Assembly: GCA_001800945.1 (NCBI GenBank)
Contig: MGWJ01000164.1
Coordinates: forward strand, 1-5,081
Direction: 5' to 3'
DNA: 5,081 nt
From: Flavobacteria bacterium RIFCSPLOWO2_12_FULL_31_7
GTDB taxonomy: Bacteria > Bacteroidota > Bacteroidia > Flavobacteriales > Flavobacteriaceae
Positions within the stretch are counted from its first letter, which is position 1. Each line of letters starts with the position of its first letter. This document shows, one piece after another, positions 1 through 5,081 of the stretch. The notes under the pieces were generated by a model that was given only the letters and a program-made list of their open reading frames with translations, was not told where the DNA came from and did not search any database. Made by a program: the position numbers and the translations under genes.

Positions 1-2
1 TT

Positions 3-44
3 TTGTTCAAAAATAAGGATTACCAATTAATTATTAAGAAATAG
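3..44 (+). CDS. Possible 3' end of an upstream gene (partial)
   Basis: One plus-strand frame is open from the window edge and ends at a TAG at 42-44. It would encode the last 13 residues of a protein, LFKNKDYQLIIKK. The lysine- and isoleucine-rich ending is typical of protein C-termini in this AT-rich DNA, and the stop lies 28 bp before the ATG of the GT4 gene, a usual spacing for co-directional neighbours. The other two plus frames close sooner, at 14-16 and 28-30. The stretch is too short to show codon bias or homology, so it could be chance. No function can be proposed. Confidence 0.3.
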   Translation: MFKNKDYQLIIKK

Positions 45-72
45 ATGCTATTTTTACTGAAAATTTTTTGCA

Positions 73-1131
73 ATGAAGGTATTTTTAGAATCGCACAACA
101 TCAATAATAAAGCTGGTGGCTTAGGAACTTTTAATTTTCAATTGATTAAAGCCTTAGCTTCCATGGACTTGTCGAATTTAAACATTACACTAAATGCAAA
201 ACGTCCAAATGATTTGAAAAAAGTTTTTGGAAATGTATTTTCTTATGCCAAATACACCAGTTTGGAACGTCATTTTTTATTCAGAAAAAAAGGAAGATAT
301 GATGTTTGGCATAGTTTGAATCAAAACACAAAAGTAGAACCATTCTTTAAACCAAAAAAGTATATCTTAACCATTCATGATGTGAATTTTGTAGAAGAGA
401 TTTCATCAGATAAGAATCACAAAGTGAATAAGAACTTTATCAAGAAGCTAAAGAGAGCTGATGTAATTACTTATATTTCTGAATTTGCTAAAGTACAAAC
501 GCATCAATATTTTGAAGCTCCAAATGTGCCCGAAGTGATAATTTATAATGGAAATCCATGTGAAGATATTATCGAAAACAACACTTTTGAACCAGATTTT
601 AAAATTAACAAACCTTTTTTCTATTCCATTGGCGATTTTATTCCAAGAAAAAACTTTATTTCTTTGGTGAAAATGATGCAACATATTGACGATTATGTTT
701 TAATACTTTCAGGAAATAATGATAAAGAATACGGTCACGAAATTCAAAAATATATTACCGAACATAATTTACAAGAAAAAATAATTTTAACCGGCAAGGT
801 TTCGGATGATGCGAAACAATATTACATGCAAAATTGTACCGCTTTTTTGTTTCCATCCATTAGAGAAGGTTTTGGTTTGCCGCCAATTGAAGCCATGATG
901 TTTGAGAAGCCTGTATTTCTTTCTAATTTAACATCTTTACCCGAAATCGGTGGAAATGCCGCTTTTTATTGGGACAATTTTGATCCCATTCATATGAAAA
1001 ATTTCGTTTATGATTCGTTAGCCGATTTTAATGAAAATCCGAACGAATATTTAGAAAAAATTAGAGCTAGAGCTAGATTTTTTACTTGGGAAAAAGCCGC
1101 AAAACAATATTTAGAATTGTATAAACACTAA
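73..1131 (+). CDS. GT4-family glycosyltransferase (GT-B fold)
   Basis: Predicted retaining glycosyltransferase that moves a sugar from a nucleotide donor to a growing glycan on the cytoplasmic side of the inner membrane. At 352 residues it is complete for family GT4. The N-terminal acceptor domain carries a glycine-rich GGLG loop (15-18), the block LTIHDVNF (99-106) and YISEF (134-138). The C-terminal donor domain opens at about residue 181 with SIGDFIPRKN (185-194), where R192 and K193 fit the usual phosphate-binding basic pair. It then has LTGKVSDD (239-246) and the family's E-x7-E signature in REGFGLPPIEA (E265 and E273). The ending TWEKAAKQY (338-346) is the typical closing helix. There is no signal peptide or membrane helix. 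An in-frame TGA at 58-60 makes the ATG at 73 the first available start. Its stop lies 2 bp from that of the opposing gene. Donor and acceptor sugars cannot be read from the sequence. Confidence 0.93.
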   Translation: MKVFLESHNINNKAGGLGTFNFQLIKALASMDLSNLNITLNAKRPNDLKKVFGNVFSYAKYTSLERHFLFRKKGRYDVWHSLNQNTKVEPFFKPKKYILTIHDVNFVEEISSDKNHKVNKNFIKKLKRADVITYISEFAKVQTHQYFEAPNVPEVIIYNGNPCEDIIENNTFEPDFKINKPFFYSIGDFIPRKNFISLVKMMQHIDDYVLILSGNNDKEYGHEIQKYITEHNLQEKIILTGKVSDDAKQYYMQNCTAFLFPSIREGFGLPPIEAMMFEKPVFLSNLTSLPEIGGNAAFYWDNFDPIHMKNFVYDSLADFNENPNEYLEKIRARARFFTWEKAAKQYLELYKH

Positions 1132-1147
1132 TTTTATTTGAATAAAA
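1132..1147. terminator. Possible weak bidirectional terminator between convergent genes
   Basis: TTTTATT and AATAAAA form a perfect 7-bp inverted repeat around TG, right at the junction of the two convergent genes (stops at 1129-1131 and 1134-1136). All pairs are A-T and the centre is only 2 nt, so the RNA hairpin would have about six pairs and low stability. The placement is suggestive; the strength is doubtful. Confidence 0.25.
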
Positions 1148-1994
1148 ACTTAAACCATTGTCCGAAGTTTTTCTTCATCAAAAACCAGTTGCTGATTTTC
1201 ATGGTTTTGTCATTTTTGAAATTTTGTAACACTTCATTCATCGTATTTCCTGGCATGAATTCTACAGTTTTCCAATCCATCGGATCTAAATAGAAAAAGC
1301 CTTGAATGTCTTTATAATTGGTTTCGTTAACGCTATCCCATTTTTTCATGAAACTTTCTTTGTCAATTTCGGCATTATGTCCCCAATTGTCTAATTTCTG
1401 AATTAAATCTTCACGTTTTCTAGATAAACAATCGTGTAAAGCAATAGAATTTACATAGATAGAACGACATTTTCCGTGTCGACCAATTTTATATTTCGGT
1501 TGATTAGTCGCAACCATGAATTTATCAAACTTATCAACATACAAAACACCACCATTGACATTTTTATATAAGTTGATTTTAAAACAACAAATTTGAATGT
1601 GTTCTTTGCTAGTTAAGAAGTGGTTGTTGTTTTTTAAGTATTTTGTAAACTGTTTAAAATCAAAAAAATACTCATCGGAATCCAACTGAATCAACCAATT
1701 GCCAATTCCCATTTTTTCGGCTAAAAGTTTTCTTTCTCTAATTTCACATTCCATTGTAGTTAAGTCTGCCTGATAAAAATCATCTTCATAAATTACAATT
1801 TTTTTATCCGTATCAAATGCTTTTATCCATTCGAAAAAACTTTCTTCAATGTGAATATCTGAACCATTCCAAGTTTTTCTATTTTTATCAACAGCTAAAA
1901 ATATTTCATCAGATTCCTTATAAATTGGTGGAATCGCAAATTTCAATAATTCGTAATCGTATGATACTAAAAAGCCTACTTGTATTTTGTTCAT
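1134..1994 (-). CDS. GT2-like glycosyltransferase with DSDE motif
   Basis: Predicted GT-A-fold glycosyltransferase of 286 residues. The N-terminus (VGFLVSYDYELL, residues 6-17) replaces the usual GT2 'SVIIPTYN' strand. The region 84-110 (RERKLLAEKMG, then NWLIQLDSDEYFF) has the arrangement of the divergent GT2-like families in which an arginine-rich helix precedes a metal-binding DxD, here D105-S-D107-E108. Further likely active-site elements are ALHD (185-188, H187), SRKRED (191-196) and NWGHNAEID (203-211, H206). The tail (269-286) is rich in Trp, Phe and Lys and could lie on the membrane surface. The frame is open up to 2033, which would add 13 residues, but I prefer the ATG at 1994. It starts directly before the first beta-strand, and a promoter-like box at 2009-2016 lies inside the longer version. 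Sugar specificity is unknown. Confidence 0.88.
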   Translation of the reverse strand: MNKIQVGFLVSYDYELLKFAIPPIYKESDEIFLAVDKNRKTWNGSDIHIEESFFEWIKAFDTDKKIVIYEDDFYQADLTTMECEIRERKLLAEKMGIGNWLIQLDSDEYFFDFKQFTKYLKNNNHFLTSKEHIQICCFKINLYKNVNGGVLYVDKFDKFMVATNQPKYKIGRHGKCRSIYVNSIALHDCLSRKREDLIQKLDNWGHNAEIDKESFMKKWDSVNETNYKDIQGFFYLDPMDWKTVEFMPGNTMNEVLQNFKNDKTMKISNWFLMKKNFGQWFKFLFK

Positions 1995-2008
1995 TTTATT
2001 AGTTTTTA

Positions 2009-2016
2009 CAAATATA
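2009..2016 (-). promoter_or_regulatory. Bacteroidetes-type -7 box for the gene starting at 1994
   Basis: On the minus strand this reads TATATTTG, an exact match to the TAnnTTTG -7 consensus of Bacteroidetes sigma-ABfr promoters. A transcript starting a few bases downstream would have a leader of only about 8 nt before the ATG at 1994. I see no TTG at the expected -33 distance, so the promoter is incomplete or relies on the -7 box. Confidence 0.42.
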
Positions 2017-2042
2017 TAATTAAATTCAAACATAATAAATTA

Positions 2043-2050
2043 TATATTTG
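2043..2050 (+). promoter_or_regulatory. Bacteroidetes-type -7 box for the gene starting at 2075
   Basis: TATATTTG matches TAnnTTTG exactly and lies 24 bp before the ATG at 2075, leaving room for a leader of about 18-20 nt. It mirrors the minus-strand box at 2009-2016, making an 80-bp divergent promoter region. No TTG is present at the -33 distance. Chance matches do occur in DNA this AT-rich, so the position is the main support. Confidence 0.45.
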
Positions 2051-2074
2051 TCTTCTTAATAATTAAGTTTTAGC

Positions 2075-3070
2075 ATGAAAAAATTGACAGTAATTATGCC
2101 TGTTTATAACGGCGAAAAATATTTAAAAGAAGCCGTAGATAGTGTTTTAAATCAAACATTTGCCGATTTTGATTTGTTAATTTTAAATGATAATTCTTCA
2201 GATGGCACAGCTTCTATTTTAGAAGAGTATGCCCAAAAAGATGCTAGAGTAGTTGTAGTTACTAAAACCAGTAATGAAGGTCCAGCTAACTTAAGAAATG
2301 AAGGGATTGATAAAGCAAATACACCTTTAATTGCTTTGTTAGATGCTGATGATATTGCTTTACCAACACGTTTTGAAAAGCAAATTCATGTGTTAGAAGC
2401 GAATGAAGATTTAGCATTATGTGGAACTTGGTTTACCATTTTCGGCGATAAAAAAGAAAAAGTCATCAAACATGCGGTGGAACATGAGGATTTAAAAGTA
2501 CAATTTTTACATAGTTGCGGTTTAGGAAATTCAACGGTTATGTTTAAGAAAAGTGCGATTAAAAACTTACGTTTTGAACATGAATATGTGCCAGCGGAAG
2601 ATTATGGATTATGGATTGAATTTATTTCGAATTCAAAATTTTATAACCTTCCAGAATCTTTAGTACGCTATCGATGGCATCCTGGAAATATTAGTCAAAC
2701 TAAAGAAGAAAATCTGCGAATTGCCGAAATAGCCATCAAAAAAAGGCAATTGACTCGTTTAGGAATTGATCAAAATTCTGAAAATGCCATTTATTATGTA
2801 AACGCTGTTTGTTTGAAAAGAAAACAATCTTTTGAAGATATTAAGAAAACTATTTCTGCTTCATACGAATTGTTAGAGAAAAATAGAAATCTGAATTTTT
2901 ACTGCCAAAATATTTTTCAAAAGCATATAGATAGAGGTATAGTTAGAACTATCAGAAATGCTAAGAAATACAATATGGATTATTTCAAATACATTAAAAA
3001 TGAATCAGGTTATTTCTCTAAAATTAAATTTTTAGATAAAATCGTACTATTTTTTAAATGCCTTTTTTAA
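2075..3070 (+). CDS. GT2 glycosyltransferase, paralogue of the 4118 gene
   Basis: Predicted inverting glycosyltransferase with a GT-A fold, complete at 331 residues. The nucleotide-binding half shows TVIMPVYNGEKYL (5-17), LNDNSSDGT (37-45, D39 expected to contact the nucleotide base) and the metal-binding LLDADD (88-93). The acceptor half has PAEDYGLW (173-180), where E175-D176 is the usual catalytic-base position, and RYRWHPGNIS (198-207, H202). Residues 210-331 form a lysine-rich helical extension ending in an amphipathic hydrophobic/basic segment (315-331), a likely membrane-surface contact. An in-frame TAA at 2060-2062 limits the start, and the ATG at 2075 places beta-strand 1 at residue 4. 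It shares GPAxLRNEGI, TRFEKQI and VPAEDYxLW with the gene at 4118. Its last 24 bases overlap the end of the opposing gene. The product is probably a lipid-linked surface or protein-linked glycan; the sugar is unknown. Confidence 0.93.
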   Translation: MKKLTVIMPVYNGEKYLKEAVDSVLNQTFADFDLLILNDNSSDGTASILEEYAQKDARVVVVTKTSNEGPANLRNEGIDKANTPLIALLDADDIALPTRFEKQIHVLEANEDLALCGTWFTIFGDKKEKVIKHAVEHEDLKVQFLHSCGLGNSTVMFKKSAIKNLRFEHEYVPAEDYGLWIEFISNSKFYNLPESLVRYRWHPGNISQTKEENLRIAEIAIKKRQLTRLGIDQNSENAIYYVNAVCLKRKQSFEDIKKTISASYELLEKNRNLNFYCQNIFQKHIDRGIVRTIRNAKKYNMDYFKYIKNESGYFSKIKFLDKIVLFFKCLF

Positions 3071-3994
3071 AGAATACTGAATAATTCGTTTGTAATATTT
3101 AAATTTAACTGCGCCTTTTGCTGTTGGAAAAAAAAGTTTTAATGCTGTTTCTTCATCACTTGTAAGTTTGTCGTTTGTTGTATATTTAATTCGTAAAGCA
3201 TCAAAAGCAGCATGTCGTAACAACGAATCAATATTTTTAGCTATGTTTTTAGTTCGACTTTCTGGAATGGTATCAAACATTTCTTTCACGTTCAAATAGG
3301 AAGAATAACGTTGGAAAAATAACGATTTCATAGAATAAACTCCACCAACGTGAATTCTGTAAACGGCTGTTTTTTCATTCATAAATGCGCCAAAACCTTT
3401 TCGTAATAAAATCATATACAACGAATTATCTTTAAAGTGTTTCAGTCCGGCAAGCAATTGCATATCCATAGCCTCTTTTTTGAAAACTGTAGTTAAGGAT
3501 AAAGTGCAATAAGGATGAAATAAATTATTGAAATCAATTTTGAAAATATTATCGGTAATTTTAAAGTTGTTTTCTGTAAAATCACTTCCGTTAAAGTTTA
3601 AATAATCGGTCCAACAAACTACAAATTCTGGGTTTTGTTCTAAAAAATCGACTTGTTTTTGCAATTTGTTTTCATCGGTCCAATAATCGTCACCTTCACA
3701 AATCGCTATATATTTTCCTTTTGCTGTTGGGAAAGTAAATTCGCTCCAAATATTAATATTTTTAGAATATTTGTTTTCCGTTTGAAGTATTGAAGTAATC
3801 TGATTTGGATATAAATTTTCGTACTTTTTTATGATTTCGCTCGTGCCATCGGTTGAAGCATCATCATGAATGATAATTTCAAAAGGGAAATTGGTTTTTT
3901 GTAATAAAAAACCTGTTATCGTTTCCTCTAAATAACTCTCTTGGTTGAAAGTATGACAAACGATACTTAATAGTGGCTGAATGGTTGAACTCAA
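3047..3994 (-). CDS. GT2 glycosyltransferase with EGDDYW motif, TTG start
   Basis: Predicted inverting GT-A glycosyltransferase of 315 residues. Motifs in order are SIVCHTFNQESYLEETI (10-26), the block FPFEIIIHDDASTDGTS (36-52, D44-D45 in the nucleotide site), CEGDDYWTD (99-107, metal site D102-D103), KLQKQVDFLEQNP (110-122) and VYRIHVGGVYS (211-221). This set marks a GT2 subgroup common in Bacteroidetes polysaccharide loci, and it differs from the subgroup at 2075 and 4118. There is no ATG on this strand between the N-terminal strand and about 4117, and the first internal Met is residue 176. The TTG at 3992-3994 is therefore the best start, six residues before beta-strand 1. The tail (297-315) is Lys/Tyr-rich and amphipathic. 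FPTAKG occurs twice (88-93 and 289-294) and rests on a DNA repeat. The sugar substrate is unknown. Confidence 0.9.
   Translation of the reverse strand: MSSTIQPLLSIVCHTFNQESYLEETITGFLLQKTNFPFEIIIHDDASTDGTSEIIKKYENLYPNQITSILQTENKYSKNINIWSEFTFPTAKGKYIAICEGDDYWTDENKLQKQVDFLEQNPEFVVCWTDYLNFNGSDFTENNFKITDNIFKIDFNNLFHPYCTLSLTTVFKKEAMDMQLLAGLKHFKDNSLYMILLRKGFGAFMNEKTAVYRIHVGGVYSMKSLFFQRYSSYLNVKEMFDTIPESRTKNIAKNIDSLLRHAAFDALRIKYTTNDKLTSDEETALKLFFPTAKGAVKFKYYKRIIQYSLKKAFKK
3048..3076. terminator. AT-rich hairpin over the convergent gene overlap
   Basis: Arms at 3048-3058 (TATTTTTTAAA) and 3066-3076 (TTTAAAGAATA) pair over 11 positions around a 7-nt loop (TGCCTTT). Ten are A-T pairs and one (3052 with 3072) is a G-U wobble in plus-strand RNA, or an A-C mismatch in minus-strand RNA. 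The stop codon of the plus gene (3068-3070) lies inside the hairpin, and that of the minus gene (3047-3049) straddles its left edge. This fits a shared bidirectional terminator, although the stem has no G-C pairs and no strong U-tract follows on the plus strand. Confidence 0.35.
3114..3131. repeat. Intragenic direct repeat, copy 1
   Basis: This 18-base stretch recurs at 3717-3734 with one mismatch; the first 14 bases are identical. On the minus strand it encodes part of FPTAKG at residues 289-294 of the GT2 protein. The copies are 603 bp apart, exactly 201 codons. Confidence 0.6.
3717..3734. repeat. Intragenic direct repeat, copy 2
   Basis: This is the partner of 3114-3131. It encodes part of FPTAKG at residues 88-93 of the same protein, just ahead of the EGDDYW metal site. 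It may be chance reuse of a short peptide; only the nucleotide identity makes it notable. Confidence 0.6.
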
Positions 3995-4028
3995 AATGCT
4001 AAAATTGTTATGAATTTTCGTATGGTTA

Positions 4029-4036
4029 CAAATATA
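4029..4036 (-). promoter_or_regulatory. Bacteroidetes-type -7 box for the gene starting at 3994
   Basis: The minus strand reads TATATTTG, the same box as at 2009-2016. It lies inside a 13-nt stretch (4026-4038) identical to 2006-2018. The implied leader is about 28 nt, ahead of the TTG start at 3994. No minus-strand TTG is found at the -33 spacing. Confidence 0.42.
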
Positions 4037-4079
4037 TAGTAATTTTAGAATTGTTTAGAAGTAATGCGGATTATTTAGT

Positions 4080-4087
4080 TATTTTTG
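4080..4087 (+). promoter_or_regulatory. Bacteroidetes-type -7 box for the gene starting at 4118
   Basis: TATTTTTG fits TAnnTTTG, 30 bp before the ATG at 4118, with an implied leader of about 24 nt. The nearest upstream TTG (4051-4053) is 26 bp away, longer than the usual spacing for the -33 element, so only the -7 box is convincing. Confidence 0.4.
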
Positions 4088-4117
4088 TAAACAAGTTTCA
4101 ATAATCTTAGATAAATA

Positions 4118-5081
4118 ATGAGTCAAAATTCGCCAGAAATTTCAGTAATAATGCCTGCCTATAATGCAGAAAAATATATCGCTGCATCTATTGAAAGTAT
4201 TTTAAATCAAACTTTTAAAAATTTTGAATTACTTATTTTAGATGATGCGTCTTCTGATAAAACGAAAGAAATTGTATTGTCTTTTGCGAAAAATGACAGC
4301 CGAATTGTTTATATAGAAAAACAAAGTAATCACGGTCCTGCTACGCTAAGAAACGAAGGTATTCATTTTGCTAAAGGAAATTTTATTGCCTTAAACGATG
4401 CAGATGATTTATCTGAATCTACGAGATTTGAAAAGCAAATAGCGGTTTTTAAATCGCAACCAAATGTAGCGGTTTGTGGAAGTTGGATTCTTAATTTTGG
4501 TGAGAATATGGAATCTTATGTGTTTCAAGCCCCAGAAAATCCTACAGATATTAAACTTACTTTTCTGTCTTATGATTGTTTGGCCAATTCTTCAGCAATG
4601 TTTAGAAAAAGTTGTGTTGAAAATTTAGAATATCAAAAAGAATTTGTTCCGGCGGAAGATTATAAATTATGGAGCGAAGTAATTTTGAAACACGATTTTT
4701 ACATTATACAAGAAGCATTAGTTCATTACAGACAACATGAAAATAACATCAGTAAGACGAAAGCCGATAATTTAGCTATTTCCGATTTAAAGATTAAAAC
4801 TGATTTGTTTCAAAAAATATTCGGATTACAAAAGGATACTTTCGATTTTAAAAAATTAATTCATTTGTTTGATATTTTAGGTTACAGAAAAAAATTAAGC
4901 CAATCAGAATTGTTGGAGTTTTTTGAAATAGCCAAAAAAATAATTGCCATTAATAAAGAAAAGAAAATTTTTCCTGAAGCCATGTTTCAAAAAAGATTGG
5001 AAGAAGCCTTGAATAAACCTTTTATTTATTCAAAAACTTCACCTTTATTTGTGTTTGAATTAAAGCAAAAATTTCCAAATG
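4118..5081 (+). CDS. GT2 glycosyltransferase, 3' end outside window
   Basis: Predicted inverting GT-A glycosyltransferase. The frame is open for 321 codons to the window edge with no stop. I translated it directly from the sequence. Motifs are SVIMPAYNAEKYI (9-21), LLILDDASSDKT (38-49, D42 or D43 in the nucleotide site), ALNDADD (91-97, metal site D94 and D96), TRFEKQI (102-108), FVPAEDYKLW (176-185, E180-D181 as likely catalytic base) and HYRQHENNIS (203-212, H207). The order and spacing match the gene at 2075 with an offset of four to five residues, so the two are paralogues. Since that protein has 331 residues, probably only a short stretch is missing. The C-terminal part (about 220-321) is helical and lysine-rich and has diverged much more than the N-terminal half. 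A TAA at 4112-4114 lies in frame, so the ATG at 4118 is the first start; the next Met (residue 12) would cut off beta-strand 1. Confidence 0.92.
   Translation, partial: MSQNSPEISVIMPAYNAEKYIAASIESILNQTFKNFELLILDDASSDKTKEIVLSFAKNDSRIVYIEKQSNHGPATLRNEGIHFAKGNFIALNDADDLSESTRFEKQIAVFKSQPNVAVCGSWILNFGENMESYVFQAPENPTDIKLTFLSYDCLANSSAMFRKSCVENLEYQKEFVPAEDYKLWSEVILKHDFYIIQEALVHYRQHENNISKTKADNLAISDLKIKTDLFQKIFGLQKDTFDFKKLIHLFDILGYRKKLSQSELLEFFEIAKKIIAINKEKKIFPEAMFQKRLEEALNKPFIYSKTSPLFVFELKQKFPN

Noticed and set aside
49..56. Possible -7 box (TATTTTTA) before the GT4 gene
   Set aside because: It misses the final G of TAnnTTTG and has no -33 partner. The gene may instead be read from an upstream promoter.
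448..684. Minus-strand open frame of 78 codons
   Set aside because: It lies wholly inside the GT4 gene on the opposite strand and has no recognisable domain. The covered region encodes conserved GT4 motifs on the plus strand.
1062..1077. Short tandem repeat (TAGAGC-type units) near the end of the GT4 gene
   Set aside because: It has under three copies of a 6-bp unit, encoding an Arg-Ala run. A unit divisible by three could not shift the frame, so a phase-variation switch is not supported.
1817..2002. Plus-strand open frame of 61 codons
   Set aside because: It is antisense to the N-terminal half of the gene at 1134-1994, rich in Phe/Tyr/Ile as expected for a shadow of AT-rich coding DNA, and has no motif.
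1995..2033. Longer N-terminus for the minus-strand gene, starting at 2033
   Set aside because: The extra 13 residues precede a normal start right before beta-strand 1, have no role in the fold, and would cover the promoter-like box at 2009-2016.
1..5081. RNA genes, CRISPR arrays, insertion sequences, phage or defence genes
   Set aside because: I saw no tRNA-like cloverleaf, no regularly spaced repeats, no transposase or integrase motifs, and no terminal inverted repeats of insertion-sequence type. The genes account for nearly all the sequence.

Overview
The window is strongly AT-rich and holds a run of glycosyltransferase genes with almost no other content. Three things point to a member of the Bacteroidetes, most likely a flavobacterium. 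The protein families resemble those of flavobacterial surface-polysaccharide loci. None of the starts has a clear Shine-Dalgarno sequence, and the leaders are A/T-rich. Matches to the Bacteroidetes -7 promoter element (TAnnTTTG) sit upstream of four of the five genes. This assignment is an inference from sequence style, not from a marker gene.

Layout. Bases 1-44 may be the last codons of an upstream gene. Then come five glycosyltransferases on strictly alternating strands: a GT4-type retaining enzyme (73-1131, +), a GT2-like enzyme with a DSDE motif (1134-1994, -), a GT-A/GT2 enzyme (2075-3070, +), a second and different GT2 type with an EGDDYW motif (3047-3994, -, TTG start), and a GT2 enzyme cut by the window edge (4118 to beyond 5081, +). 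This last gene does not appear as a closed reading frame because its stop lies outside the window. The genes meet tail to tail twice, once with 2 bp between stops and once with a 24-bp overlap. They diverge twice, from AT-rich promoter regions of about 80 and 123 bp.

How the genes work together. All five products are predicted cytoplasmic or peripheral-membrane sugar transferases. They could add successive sugars to a lipid-linked glycan for O-antigen, capsule, exopolysaccharide or a protein O-glycan. No polymerase, flippase, sugar-nucleotide synthesis gene or export gene is present here to say which. The two plus-strand GT2 genes at 2075 and 4118 are clear paralogues, so part of the cluster grew by duplication and divergence. 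The alternating orientation argues against one operon and for separately promoted genes collected one at a time.

I found no RNA gene, CRISPR array, insertion sequence or phage feature, and no convincing sign of a wholly new system. The points most worth a second look are the alternating architecture, the paralogue pair, the AT-rich hairpin over the overlapping gene ends, the obligatory non-ATG start at 3994, and a 13-nt promoter element shared by both divergent regions.
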